Source of the DNA: Paragorgia papillata
Taxonomy: Eukaryota; Cnidaria; Anthozoa; Scleralcyonacea; Coralliidae
Length of the DNA: 64,000 nt
Direction of reading: 5' to 3'
Assembly (NCBI GenBank): GCA_035771165.1
Contig: JAWNZC010000261.1
Coordinates: 205,001-269,000, forward strand
Under the pieces are notes generated by a model, which had not been told where the DNA came from, ran no database searches, and was given only the letters and a program-made list of their open reading frames with translations. Position numbers and translations under genes: made by a program. Shown piece by piece: positions 32,780 through 44,697 of this stretch (within the stretch, counting starts at the first letter, position 1; each line of letters starts with the position of its first letter).

Positions 32780-32990
32780 AATGCTGTTGGGTCATGCATG
32801 TAACATCATGTTGGAACAACTTGTTCACGTCTGTTGGTTCATCAGGCGTGAGCAAGCATGTTGGAAAATATGGTGAACAACTTGTTGACAACATGTTCAC
32901 GGGCAGCACAACATTGTTCACGGCTGTCGAGAACAACTTATTCACGTCTGTCAACAACCGTGAACAAGTTGTGCGTTTTTACGCGTGTAC
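32780..32990. repeat. Degenerate GAACAACTTGTTCACG repeat
   Basis: Six or more diverged copies of a palindromic motif around GAACAACTTGTTCACGTCTG are spaced 20-45 bp apart in both orientations. The open frames here are by-products. Confidence 0.6.
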
Positions 32991-33344
32991 CAGACAAATT
33001 TACTTGTACAAGACGGCGAACCCTCAGACAACCTACGCAGCAGACCAGTGGGTTAACATTCAAATGACTCTGTTACTAGTACAGTATAATAAACATCCTC
33101 GTATATAGTAAGAACATTCCATATAACCTTTTTGAACCTGATATTTCAAATAGGTTTAAAAAAATAATTTTAATTGACTGGTACTAGCGAAGCACCAAAC
33201 ATGAGGACAAAATATTATTTCAGTTCCTTACTCTGACCTCTAAAATCAAAACACGCGGACTTCAAAATGGACTAGTGATCGTGAATAATATAGACAAATA
33301 TTTTATTAATATAATCGCAGCGAACACAGAGCAATGAAGCAAAG

Positions 33345-33690
33345 TCATACTGGGCGCCAAACCCAGGCTAGGGCTAAGCACAACTAGCACAACGCAATGA
33401 CGTAAAAAGCAATACTCACATTTGGCGCCAATCCCAGGCTAGAGCTAGAATAATAAAGAGTGACGTATTGAAGCAATTAAAACTCATAGTGGGCGCCAAT
33501 CCTAGGCTAGGGCTAAGAACAGAGAACACAGAACAATGACGTAATAAGCAATGCTCATACTGGGCGCCAAACCCAGGCTAGAGCTAAGCACAACGAACAC
33601 ATAGCAATGACGTAAAACGCGATGCTCAAACTGGGCGCCAATCCCAAGCTAGATCTAAGCACGGAGAACACAGAACAATGACGTAACTTT
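33345..33690. repeat. Minisatellite, about 70-bp unit, five copies
   Basis: Units carry, in order, CATACTGGGCGCCAAACCCA, GGCTAGGGCTAAGCACA, GAACACAGAGCAATGACGTA and AAAGCAATGCT. Starts are at about 33345, 33418, 33488, 33554 and 33628. Each copy has a GGCGCC palindrome, and most have TGACGTAA, which resembles a CREB/ATF site. Copies differ by 5-15 percent. Confidence 0.8.
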
Positions 33691-33718
33691 CATACTGCAC
33701 AGCCAAATTGAGAATTTA

Positions 33719-34032
33719 TTTTACTTAAAACAAGAAAATATTTTTTGGCAAGAATAAACCAAGAACTGATTTCACTTAAAACAAGAAAATATTTTCTTAA
33801 CAAGAATAAACCAAAAATTGATTTTACTTAAAACAAGAAAATCTTTTTTGGCAAGAATAAACCAAGAATTGATTTCTCTTTAAATAAGAAAATATTTTTT
33901 GGCAATATTAAACTAAGAATTAATTTACAAGAAAATATTTTCTAACCAAGAATAAAACGAGAATTTGTTTTACTTAAAACAAGAACAAATTTTCTTACCA
34001 AGAATAAAGCAAGAATTGATTTTACTTAAAAC
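33719..34032. repeat. Tandem repeat, about 57-bp unit, five to six copies
   Basis: Unit TTTACTTAAAACAAGAAAAT followed by ATTTTTTGGCAAGAATAAAC and CAAGAATTGAT. The fourth copy is shortened. It adjoins the preceding minisatellite. Confidence 0.8.
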
Positions 34033-34187
34033 ATTTCTCAGGCGCGAGTGGAACGCCCAGTTGGCCTCAGACTAATTGAAACCTTCGCAAGTTTTCAGGG
34101 CATTCCTACGACTCAGGGGATCCTGCTGTAAAGTAATGACTAAATACTACGCCACACAGCTTGGTCACAATATATGTCTATAATATG

Positions 34188-34312
34188 TTGTCCCCGAGCC
34201 CGGGCGTAGGGCCGAAGGCCCGGAGCCGGGTGAGTGTGCTAATCTCGACATGCGTGGAGTCCACTTTACACGCGAGATGAAAAGCTGAAAGTAATTCTGA
34301 AACCTGTTTATA

Positions 34313-34345
<33 letters not shown>
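34188..34345. repeat. GC-rich repeat ending in (TA)n, copy 1
   Basis: CCCGAGCCCGGGCGTAGGGC, then CGAAGGCCCGGAGCCGGGTG, GCTAATCTCGACATGCGTGG and TTTACACG, ending in TATATATATG and (TA)n (34309-34345). GGGCCGAAGGCCC is a hairpin. A direct copy lies at 35761-35897. Confidence 0.75.
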
Positions 34346-35760
34346 GTTATCAAATCCACATCTTGCGCAGTTCGAATAGCAGGGTACTGGTACCTGTTAA
34401 ATTATTCAAACTCTACTTAAAACTTAAAAGAGAACAACGAAGAAAAGGATGGTGAAAGAGTCAATTGAGATGGGCTAAGAAACAAACAGCCGATTTAATA
34501 TATCTTGAACTCTTGAAGCGAAACCAGAGAACCTGAAGAAACCAAACGCCATATGGTAAACATGATCTCGTCACTCAGTGGTCTCAAAATCATTTTGAAG
34601 TTAACGGTAGGGGATTTGCATTTATTTAGTATAATAAATAATTATATTTATTTAGTATTTATATATTGTGTAAACGCCAAGAACGGTATACAGTTTCAGT
34701 ATACCTTGACCTTGTCCTTATGTTGTTTTGAAGTTTTCGCTTACCTAAAACAATATACAGCTTCACCTTTTCGTGCTTTCCCTTTGCTCGTTCAGACCAT
34801 AAGTCAGCTTAACTAAAGCTAACTTAAAACACTACCTTAGGCTTATGTAGACGTGATGTTTTAGTCATTGATTTGTATGCACTTTTTATTATTAAAAGTA
34901 CTCATGGGTTTTGTCGATTTTCTTGGCTATATTTCCAAATTGTCGACTAAAACGTGGTCTGTTTAATACTTCTTTCAGGAATCCGATTCTACTGAATTGT
35001 TTTATCTCAGACTCTATTATAAATGTAATTTTTTAATTCTGCCTTTGCAAAACATGTATGCATAGGGAAGCCATTTAAAGGCTTGCCAAAAATAATCTCT
35101 TTTGAAACCTCCTAAAAACAATATATTTTTTACAACCAGAATTTAATAATGAAATTGGTATGTTCGACTTCATTAAATCAGTTTTATTAGTCATCTTATC
35201 CATATATTATATAATTAACTTGAGGATTATCATTTGTTTTTATATCTGTTTGTTTTTATATTGGCTGTATATAATCAGGAGTGCTTATTTTAATCAGGGG
35301 TGGGTGGAGGTGTTTCAAAAAAGCATGTAAAAGCGGGCGAGGGGTTGTTGTGTTTATGTATTTCTAGTATGTAAAACTGAATAAAATCTTAAACGCGGAA
35401 TATTTCTCAAAAATATTCCGAAATTCTCCCCGCATACTAGTTTTGCCGTTCTTTAGCTCTTTCTTTAGCGTAGCAAGCGTTTCTTAGTAGCCTGGGTACG
35501 AAAGTGGAGGAAACGCTTCCAGACAGACCCCGATATTTTGAAAACCCAGATCGCCCACGAACGGTGACTTCTGATTGGTGCGGCGTTAGTTATTCTGTCA
35601 ATCAAGTCCATTCAACCGAATAGAGCCTCCGACTCTGAGCTCACATCACAAGCATAAATAGCAGCGGGGAAATTACTCGAAGCTGACGGACTTTCGAAGG
35701 ATGCCATTATAAATCAAGGTGACGCGCTAATTTCTCTTCTTCGTAAGCGGTGATTTTACT
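34346..35760. other. No gene recognised
   Basis: AT-rich sequence between two direct copies of a GC-rich repeat. The only open frame, at 34553-34816, is hydrophobic and featureless. CGGGCGAGGGGTTGTTGTGT at about 35335 has a relative at about 43366. Confidence 0.5.
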
Positions 35761-35897
35761 CCCGAGCCCAGGCGTAGGGCCGAAGGCCCGGAGCCCGGTG
35801 AGGGTGCTAATCTCGACAGGCGTGGAGTGCATTTTACACGTGTGTAGAAAAAGCGAGGGAGACGAAATCTGGGAAATAGTTTATATGTATATATATA
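35761..35897. repeat. GC-rich repeat ending in TATA, copy 2
   Basis: Direct-orientation copy of 34188-34345 (CCCGAGCCCAGGCGTAGGGC ... GCTAATCTCGACAGGCGTGG ... TTTACACGTG), ending in TATATGTATATATATAATG. It directly precedes the SINE. Confidence 0.75.
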
Positions 35898-35904
35898 ATG
35901 ATAT

Positions 35905-36115
35905 TAGGTGTTACTCCGAGTGACGAACCATACCGGTTAAGTAGAGAAAACTCTACTTGTCCCAGCTGGGATTCGAACCCGCGACCTTCGGTTTACTAGT
36001 CCGACGCTCTACCAACTGAGCTACAGGTGAAGTTGGGAGCTGGTGGTCGAATGATGGTACTTGGGCTATTTGATATTTCGAAACAGATACTAGTTTCTTC
36101 AATATCGAGGCATTA
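35905..36115 (-). repeat. tRNA-Thr-like SINE, copy 2
   Basis: Minus strand: 36030-35958 reads like a tRNA with A box TAGCTCAGTTGGTAGAGC, anticodon loop CTAGTAA (anticodon AGT, threonine) and B box GGTTCGAATCC. The acceptor stem does not pair and the T stem has two mismatches, so it is not a working tRNA gene but the head of a SINE. The body follows: GTAGAGTTTTCTCTACTTA, then TATGGTTCGTCACTCGGAG. A second copy in opposite orientation is at 9989-10160. The A and B boxes could still promote RNA polymerase III transcription. Confidence 0.75.
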
Positions 36116-36336
36116 GTCTTTATACATGTAGATTTAGAACAATTATTATATGGCCAGGGTTACTTCCGGTTGAATTATGCCATGTCATTGGTTAATTTGC
36201 GGTCCGGATTTTGGTGTAATGACCTCCGCGGGAAATGCGAGGGCATTACGAAAATTGATAATGCCCTAGAACTTCAAAAGGTACAAACTCCTCAAAATAT
36301 CAGGATTAAATTTCCATTGCTTACTTTTCACTGATA

Positions 36337-37918
36337 ATGAGTGATAGTGAGCATTCGGAAAGCGAGTTCTATTATCCAGACGAAGACAAAGACAAAGAAG
36401 AAGTCCAAGAAGGCTCGACAAATAGCCAGCAGGAGATTGAAAATTTCATACAAGCACAGCAGAGTGTAAATACTGTGAAAAAAACTGCAAGTGATTTAAA
36501 AACTTTTTATCGCTACCTTAATAAACAAGAAAGAACTCAGGTTGGAATTTCTACCTCGCGAAGAATTTAATCATTTGCTCTGCAAATTTTTCATGGATGT
36601 TCGTAAAGTTAATGGCCACGAGTATGAGCCAGGTAGTCTCTCTGGATTACAACGAAGCAAACAAAGATACCTCACCAGCATGAATTCAACAGTCAACATT
36701 TTGCAAGATAGAGAGTTTGAAAAGTCCCGGCAAGTCCTCGCTTCAAAACGAAAAAACCTCGTCCATAAAGCTGGAAAAGGAAACAAACCAAATGTTACTC
36801 GGGCACTTACTAACGAAGAGGAAGATACTCTATTTCAAGCAGGAGAATTTGGAAGCAGTGGACCCGAAGTTCTCCAAAGAACAATTTGGTGGTTTTTAGC
36901 TCTTCATTTTGGGTTTCGTGCAGGAGATGAAAGCAGGAAACTTCGTTGGGGAGATGTCGAACTTCAGAAAGACCCAACTGACGGCCGTGAGATTCTTGTT
37001 TGGCTTTCTGAACGAGGGTCAAAAACTCGAAAAGGACAGGAAAGGGGACACCAACGGTCGTTCTTGCCAAAAATTTACGCCACCGACTCGGAGAGATGCC
37101 CTGTAAAGTATTATAAGATCTTTAAAAGTCATCGTCCTGTCGAAATGAATGCACCGGTTGCTCCGTTTTTCTTGTCAGTGAGAAATGGTAGACGGCTACA
37201 AAACGGAGATATTTGGTACACGAAAAGTCCACTCAAAGCTGCCCATGATGCAGGCCTTCAACGATCCGGCTCGAAAATAAGCAACCATTCTGTACGAAAG
37301 ACTTGCATTTCCCGACTTCTTCACGGCAACACACAAGAAAACTTTGTTGCTCAACTAAGTGGTCACAAAAGCACCGAACGTTTACAGTCATACAAATCGG
37401 CAAGCGACCAACATCAGCGCCAAATGTCTTATCTTTTGAGCAGGAAGCAACCAACATGTATAACCAACACCAACATATCAACCTCAAACTCCGAGACCGA
37501 TTTGATAACAGATAAAAGCAGTTCTACTATGGCTAGCGGATCACTGGATAGTCAGTTTTCGACCAATTTGGTCCACGCAACAACATTCAAAAAGTGTTGT
37601 TCACATTGTTCAAAAAGCAGCGACAAAGATTCAAACAATCAAGCGAGAGAGCTGTCTCGTCGAAGGCTAGAAAACGCGACAGCGGAGGAGAGGGACGTTC
37701 GCTTAGCGAAGAGAAGAGAAGCTTACAAAAAACGCTCAGAAACAAGTAGAGGTAAGCAAATTCAGGGTGTCAGAGAGAGAAGGCGGCGAGAAAGTAGTGA
37801 ACAGAGAGAGAAAGAGAAGGCTGCAAAGTTTGAGACAACAGGCGAGAGCAAGAATAGTAACAAAAACGCAACAACAGAGAACAAGCCGACTCGAGATTCT
37901 GTTGACAAACGCGACTGA
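36337..37918 (+). pseudogene. Crypton-type tyrosine recombinase running into STPR repeats
   Basis: 36337-36540 encodes an acidic N-terminus and the core-binding helices (NFIQAQQSVNTVKKTASDLK). A frameshift near 36540 leads to the 36542-37918 frame. This has the tyrosine recombinase catalytic set: Arg in HFGFRAGDESRKLRWGDV, Lys in SERGSKTRKG, NHSVRKTCISRL (HxxR), LSGHKSTERLQSY (His and the nucleophilic Tyr). The pattern is that of Cryptons and of DUF3504 proteins derived from them. Such enzymes cut and rejoin DNA through a 3'-phosphotyrosine. From about residue 360 of the second frame the protein continues without a break into Arg/Glu-rich 23-residue repeats (RRRLENATAEERDVRLAKRR). The catalytic residues are intact, but two frameshifts (near 36540 and near 37815) disrupt the product. 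Confidence 0.8.
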
Positions 37919-38345
37919 AAGAAGAGTGGAAGAAACGCCTGACCAACGAAACGACCGCCTACAAGTGCTTAGACAAAAGACGAGAGCCCGAATTGATGAA
38001 GAAACTCCAGAACAACGAGCAGAGCGGCTGCAAGGAGTCAGACAAAATGCAGCAGCACGAATTGATGACGAAACGTCTGAGCGACGAGCAGAACGGCTAC
38101 AAGTGCTTAGACAAAATGCAGCAGAATGTATTGAGTCTGAAACGTCTGAACAACGAACAGAACGGCTACAAGTGCTTAGACAAAATGCAGCAGAACGCAT
38201 TGAGTCTGAAACGTCTGAACAACGACCAGAACGGCTACAAGTGCTCAGACTAAATATAGCAGAGCGTATTGAGCCTGAAACGTCTGAAGAACGAGCAAGA
38301 TGGCTCGAGCATGTCAGGTGGGAATTCCTCAGAGGGAAGAGCCCA
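37640..38345 (+). pseudogene. STPR (23-residue) repeat domain of a Helitron-type protein
   Basis: About eight to nine 23-residue units, e.g. EETPEQRAERLQGVRQNAAA followed by RID, then DETSERRAERLQVLRQNAA and SETSEQRTERLQVLRQNAA. The first two or three are in the frame of the tyrosine recombinase. The others are in the next frame (37767-38375) after a 1-base shift near 37810-37825. STPR repeats bind DNA and also occur at the N-terminus of many animal Helitron polyproteins. The nucleotide sequence of the last five units is over 85 percent identical between units, pointing to recent expansion (69-bp tandem repeat). Confidence 0.8.
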
Positions 38346-39990
38346 AAATGTACCTGTACAACAGGGCCAGGTTGACAGTCGAAAAGAGTATCTTCACCAA
38401 GGGGGATGGCAAAATGTTGAGAGTCCTTTACTTGAGCAACAGTGGGCTAAAAATGAAATGCAGAGATTTAACACGGGCCAAGAAGTGTTAAACCATCGAC
38501 AGTGCACTGCTTGTAAAGAAGCCTGGCCAACCAAGTATAATTTGACAGGGTAAAGCTACCTGCACAACCGATGTAAGAGAGATAAGAAATCTCCAAAAGT
38601 GTACAGTATGGAGAATGACATGGATCCAGATATTGTACCACAGCAGATAGATGGTTAACCCAGGTAGAGGAAATGTTAATTGCCAGGGTCTGTCCCATTA
38701 TGAGTGTGTACAGGAAACATGGCGGGCAGAGTGGGTACAAGGAACATGTACTAAACTTACTCCAAGATATCCAGAGTTTCTTCTCTAGGTTGCCATGTCA
38801 TGCAGCAGCATATTTGCCTGTTTTGGTAACAAAAAGACATGGAGTGGATAACACACATCGAGACTTCGCTCTTCGTCGACACAGAGTTCTTGAGACAGTA
38901 TTATAGTTGAAGACCAGCAATCCCTACTTCAAAGATGTAGAGATTGATCGAGAGGCAATCCAGAACTTGCCTGAAAATGGTGTTCCAGATGACCTCAGAA
39001 GTACAGGTAACTGCTCCTGAACAGGAGAACGAAGGCCCACAACAGGAGCCAGTAGGTACTGATAACAGTGTTGAAGAATCTGTTATAGGTTGTGGAAGCA
39101 GCTCATCCATTCCTCAGTGACAAAGGCAGAGGAAGGAAGCTGATGCAATTCGAGAAACTGTTAATGAGGAGGATCCATTAGACTGGCCATCTACTGAACG
39201 TAATTTAGTGAATGAGTTTAAGACAGATGCATGGTCTAGCTACAAAGGCTTTTCCCACATTGTTTCCATTTGGGAAAGGTGATCCAACCACAAGAGCAAG
39301 GCAACATAACAGGATATCACTTTGACTGAGGTATTTAACTACCTGGAAAAGTTTGCCGAAGTGTTGCCAAATGTTGAGTATAGATGGAGGTTTGCTTCTC
39401 ATCCACGTTTTCCATACTAGGTATCATGGTTTATCTCAGTTGAATTTGATGCAGTATGTGTCACACAATACACAAGAATCAGGTCTGAAATAAGAAAGCG
39501 ACCAGTACCATATATTCTGAGGACCTTTCCAAAAGTGTCGGCAAACCCTCATGGGCCTGATTTTGCCAGGTATTGCAAATTTCAGTTGATCAAGTTCAAA
39601 CCCTGGGAGGGTGAACCATCTAATGTATGGGACAATAACGATGAGAATGATGAAATGTTCATCAACACCTATTACATCTTTCTTGAAACTGATTTTGCTT
39701 CTGAGAATGTTTAAGGTCAGGAAGAGCGTGACAGAGTTTTCCAACACATGTCAGGTGAAGGAAATGAAGCGGATAGTAATGATAGTAACACAGGCAACGA
39801 TAATGATGACCAATACATGACCAATGATCCAGAAAATCAACTTGATGTCTGGATGCAGTTATGCGGATTGAACCAACGATATGAGGAGTTGGGTGATCGG
39901 CTGTTGGGGGTTGGGAACGACTGGTATGCAGTTTTCATGTACTTTCAAGGTGGCGTGTACATTGTGTCTCAAACGTCTGAAAAATATATG
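38345..39990 (+). pseudogene. Helitron polyprotein remnant (no Rep catalytic part or helicase)
   Basis: Frames after the STPR repeats follow the order of Helitron proteins: 'CTACKEAWPTKYNLTG', 'MENDMDPDIVPQQ', 'VEEMLIARVCPIMSVYRKHG' and 'HVLNLLQDIQSFFSRLP', then 'VTKRHGVDNTHRDFALRRHR' and 'NPYFKDVEIDREAIQNLPEN'. After several stops come 'EDPLDWPSTERNLVNEF' and 'FASHPRFPY'-like sequence, then directly 'GPDFARYCKFQLIKFKPWEG', 'NDEMFINTYYIFLETDFAS' and 'WMQLCGLNQRYEEL'. The last three belong between the Rep nuclease and the helicase. Everything carrying the HUH/Tyr Rep motifs has been deleted at about 39420, and no PIF1 helicase follows. Dead copy. Confidence 0.8.
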
Positions 39991-42900
39991 TGATTTTGAA
40001 ATGTTCTAAAATTAGGGAGAATGTTTTCTAAAAAGATGGCATAATGTTATAGGCAATCTTGCTTTAATTGAATAAAATCAGTAAAAAAAGATTAAGAGCA
40101 GCAAAACATTGAATTGCTTTGATTCATTAATTACAATGTCACTGTACATTTATATACAGTATAACAATAAATTATTAACATATTAAACCAGACTTGGGAG
40201 ACATTATGTACTGATTATTAAAGTGGCCTTCTCCCTATATGGGTGGCCAGATGATGCATGTTCCTGGACACTTCACTGTATTTGCAAGGTGGCATGGCCT
40301 GTTTCCTGGGTGCATGTTTGACATGTACTTCCATGGTGGCCTTCATACTGTATTTATTATGAACAAAAATAATGAGAGCCTGTTCCTGCACACATTACTG
40401 TGTTAGCAAGATGGCTAGGCCTGTTTTCTGGGTACACTTAACATGTGTACTTCCACGGTGGCCTACTGTACATTCTTGGTTTGTTTTTTTATAATATAGG
40501 TTATAAATTACAATTTATTTTCTACTGTATGTAACTTATTTCAGCCTAGATGACCTTCCCAAAAAATAGAAAAAAATTGTATTAGGCTAAAAAGTAAAAT
40601 GGTCAAGGTCATCTAGACAGGAATGGGTTAACACTATCAATATTTACGATGTAAAATACAGTATAATTATGTATAATTTCAGGAAATTAATTATATTCAT
40701 TACAAAACTACTGTACATCACTTTTAACAGATTTATTATACGAAGGCTGATATTACATCATGGGCATGAATAGTTAATTTGCTTTCCAGCATAGACAATG
40801 TGAATAGGCCAATGTTAATACATAAAATTGCAATTATTTTTTGTTCTATTTTTTGAAACAACACTGTACACAGTACTGCTCATTATACAACAATAACCTA
40901 GATCAAACCAATGGGATCCTTGGTTGTTTTATGTTAATGACTGAAAATAAGATCATCTGTTTGCTGCACAAAGCAGCAACTCAACCACTGTTGAACTACA
41001 GTAATTACGTTTTATACTCACTTGGACTCACAGGAATGCGGGAAAATCAATGTATGATGTAGGTTACTTCTTAGCAGTACTGTATTAATTAATACATATC
41101 TCCAGAACTGATCAAGAAATTTAGATACAATGTAAAATCAAATAATTGAGAATTTCAGTCTAATTTTATCATGAAAACTTATTCAAAGATCAAGAACGGC
41201 ATAAAGAATTTAGAATATTAAGGTAAATGAATAGCTGATACATTAGCGTGATGTTCATTGTACATGTATATTAAAATCTATGCATGAAAGCCTGCCGTAC
41301 ATATTTACTGTATCCTCCTTCCTTCGTGGTAATATATGTTTAATATTCTCAAATGTCAACATAGTAGTGAGACTGAACTTCTTTTTAATATTACAGATCA
41401 TTGAGATCAATAACAACCTCCATAAAATCAGGAGACAGTGCTTAATAGTAAATTGCCTCAAACATGTTCCAACCAACCTTAATTGCTACAGTCTGTACAA
41501 TGTCATCAATTATCATCAATCGGTCGATTCTGGCGCCTACAGTGTGATCATTTTTTATGCATAATACACGGGTAAGTATCCTCACGCATAGCCTTGCTTT
41601 CCATTTTGTTCCTTTCCCGTATTAATTTTTGGATTTCATTTGTCAACGTTTTGAGGCGAAGCATGGACGATTAAGTATTAACCCTTTCACCGTTTTTTTG
41701 TTTTGTTTTATTTTTTTGCTCTGATTTGGAGTTGTGGACTGGGTATGAGTTGGGAACTTATGAATATGGAAGCTATACTGATATATTTTTTTTGTTTATG
41801 ATTGTATTGTTTTATAATAGTGCAAATAAGTATGTGTGTTGATCATCATCCCTCTATCAAAGTTCTATTGTTTAAGTGGTCTGTGGTCATTAAAAAGAGA
41901 CTATTAAAGCAGTAACCACCCTCTACTATTGAGAATATGGACTGATTGGTAATAGATTTATTGCAGTTTCTATCGTTAAATAATTAAAAGTTAATAATTA
42001 TTTTGCTCTCACTAATAATGTATATTTTTTAATAGTCATTGGCAGAAATTGTCTTTGTAAAGTTAGCGGATTCTGTATTCAAACACAAATCCCTCATGTC
42101 TTCAAATCCTTCCCACAGTATAATCTTCATAACAAATTCTATAGTAATATTCTGTGTTCTCTTCTGGTTTATGGTTTATAGGAATTCAAATCTGATATGC
42201 GACTTTGCAATTTATTCATATGCAACATTGCAATTTTGATTGATCAATTCAATCAGCAACCTGCAAACGCTTTATCACAATTCCTCAATGGGTTGCCCTA
42301 AAAATAGTTTTAAATGCCAAACTTTGGATAGTGCGCGTGCGAAATTCTACATAAAGTTAGTATCAGTTACCAGTATAACATCACATTCAAGTATAACATC
42401 ACATTCAAGTATAACATCACATTTATATGTATGCAAGAGAACAGCCAGTTTGACTATAAATGATTTTTTGACTATATATACATACAGGCATGTACAACTG
42501 GAGAATTGTTTTACTGCTTATCAATGTTGATGATTATGTTCTTAACGTACCATCCAGGCAACCACATTTTTTATGGATAACTTTATTATTACTTTAGCCA
42601 ATATAATTATGGTATTTTCCAACACTTTCAGAAACATGAGGGACTGATTTGGCCAGTACAATTAAGTAGCAGACAACTTTATGGAACGCAGGCTACTTTA
42701 TGGCAGACCTTAATAGTTAATACACCATCTGAAGCCTGTCTCTTTCAACAGTGTTCTAGCTAGCTTTCTAATGCTACTACAATACAGTTTTTTAAACAAG
42801 TAAGATTTTAACTTTTTTAATAGTCAAACTTCTAATTCGTAAATTAAAATTTGTTCTTTTTCAGTTTTACAAAACAGTGAGCTATTTCGTGATAGGATGA

Positions 42901-43438
42901 TCCATACACCTGATCTTTCCTGATACCCTCCTATATATTTAACATAATTGTATTGTGAATCTCTGATAAATTTTAATGCTTTATCTGAATGCAGAAAAAG
43001 TGCATTTTTATACTTGTCTTTCAGTTGAACCAAGGAAGCTGTATATTCAGTATAGTTCACCTGAAACAGTACATGTACAAGCTGAGGGAATGGTAGAAAC
43101 TTTGGTTACCGTACTATTCAGTTTGAGGAATTCTATTGATAAAAAATACTAACTTTATATTGATCTGTGGAAGGAAAATTATGAGCTGACAGTGCATGTG
43201 TATTACACCATGTAACTGTATAATTTAAATAAATGAATATTATTTAAAGTAGTAGGATGTAGTGGATCAGGGTATAATTAACCTGCAATCAGGCCATATA
43301 ATGCCTGTAACAGTTTAAGATTATTTAATACAGGTTTAGAGACCTGACATTACAACACTGGCATGCGCGGGCGAGGGGTTTTCGTTTACGTATTTCTAGA
43401 ACAGATCACTAAAATAGTTAGCCTGTAAACAGACTGTC
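39991..43438. other. No gene recognised; small tandem repeats
   Basis: AT-rich sequence. 40240-40480 holds two diverged copies of a unit of about 122 bp (CTGTTCCTGGACAC, GCAAGGTGGCATGGCCTG, CTTCCATGGTGGCC). 42370-42424 has three copies of an 18-21-bp unit (AGTATAACATCACATTCA). 40547-40618 is an imperfect inverted pair (AGATGACCTT / AAGGTCATCT). Open frames of 65-96 codons here (41280, 42039, 42240) show no domains. Confidence 0.5.
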
Positions 43439-43440
43439 TT

Positions 43441-43611
<171 letters not shown>

Positions 43612-44660
43612 CTTTGGGAGAAGTTACGACAGTCTGTGTACAATCCATTCAAAAATAAATTATCTAAAAGACCTTTCACCCACGACCCACGACTCATGCC
43701 ACGACAGTTGCTTTCTTTGTTTGCAAACTCGCTTTAAGTGCGGGATATTTACCTGGACAAATACTGCACAAATTAAATGCTTTAAGCCTAAGGGAGTTAT
43801 ACTTGAAAGAAAACTTAGGGCAATCAAAGTAAAACATAAAAATTAAAAATACGCCATTACTTGTCCGGTCATCTTTGTTTAGGATCTGCCAGTCGTCTTC
43901 CGCGCCTGCACATTCCCATCCGGTAACAAAACCCTCAAATTTTCAGAGACGACTGGGTACGAGTCAAACCTATTAGATTTCATAGGTCAAAGGGTATACG
44001 CCAGATTCTGTTAAAACGTTAATATCTGTGAATGCTCCTGCCATGCTTCTCTGTTTACTAAAACAAAACAATACCAACAAGTTTTTGGACTTATACACAC
44101 TTTAAGATTGAACTTAATCCATTGCGATTTAAGAATTGGTAAATGAAAACGCTGTGTCATCGTGGGTTGTTTGTGCCGCACAATTTTTTTTAAAATTCCA
44201 TGTAGTTATAACGCACCGGTTACATTAAATCCATAAGGTGTTAGGAGAAAAACAAATTTATAGGTGTTATTACAGAATGATTTATGCATTTTAACATTTT
44301 TCATATTATTATGACAATTTGCATGCGAGAAACAGATGTTCGCCTCGAAGACCAGCTGTTGAGTTATGTTAATAATTTCCTATGCAAGGAAAGCATACGT
44401 GCAGATACCTTTCAGTCTGCCAAACAGGAACGTTCTGTATTAAAAAGAAATTGGCACACCTTGAAACCGTAGGGTTGCTGTATTTTAAACGCTGTTCTTT
44501 GAAAAGGTAAGTAATAAATTGAAAATAAACATATTACAAAAAAAAGAAGAAAAAAGTTTAGTTTTGACAATAATTAGGGAGTGCTCAAGCATTTTCAAGC
44601 TACACTATATAATTGTGATATATACGGACTCGTGAAACAATGTTGGATAAGAGATTGTAA
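43612..44660. other. No gene recognised
   Basis: No supported exon, repeat or RNA. Short open frames at 43439-43846 and 44284-44472 lack domains. Confidence 0.5.
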
Positions 44661-44665
44661 ACTCT

Positions 44666-44670
<5 letters not shown>

Positions 44671-44697
<27 letters not shown>

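Noticed and set aside
33345..34032. CRISPR-like spaced repeats
   Set aside because: Units are contiguous minisatellite copies with conserved 'spacers', and the sequence is eukaryotic; no cas genes.
35958..36030. Functional tRNA-Thr(AGT) gene
   Set aside because: Boxes A and B and the anticodon loop are present, but the acceptor stem does not pair, the T stem has mismatches, and the same flanks recur at 10 kb; it is a SINE head.
41280..42530. Several 65-96-codon open frames
   Set aside because: No domain, no splice signals consistent between them, AT-rich background; expected by chance.
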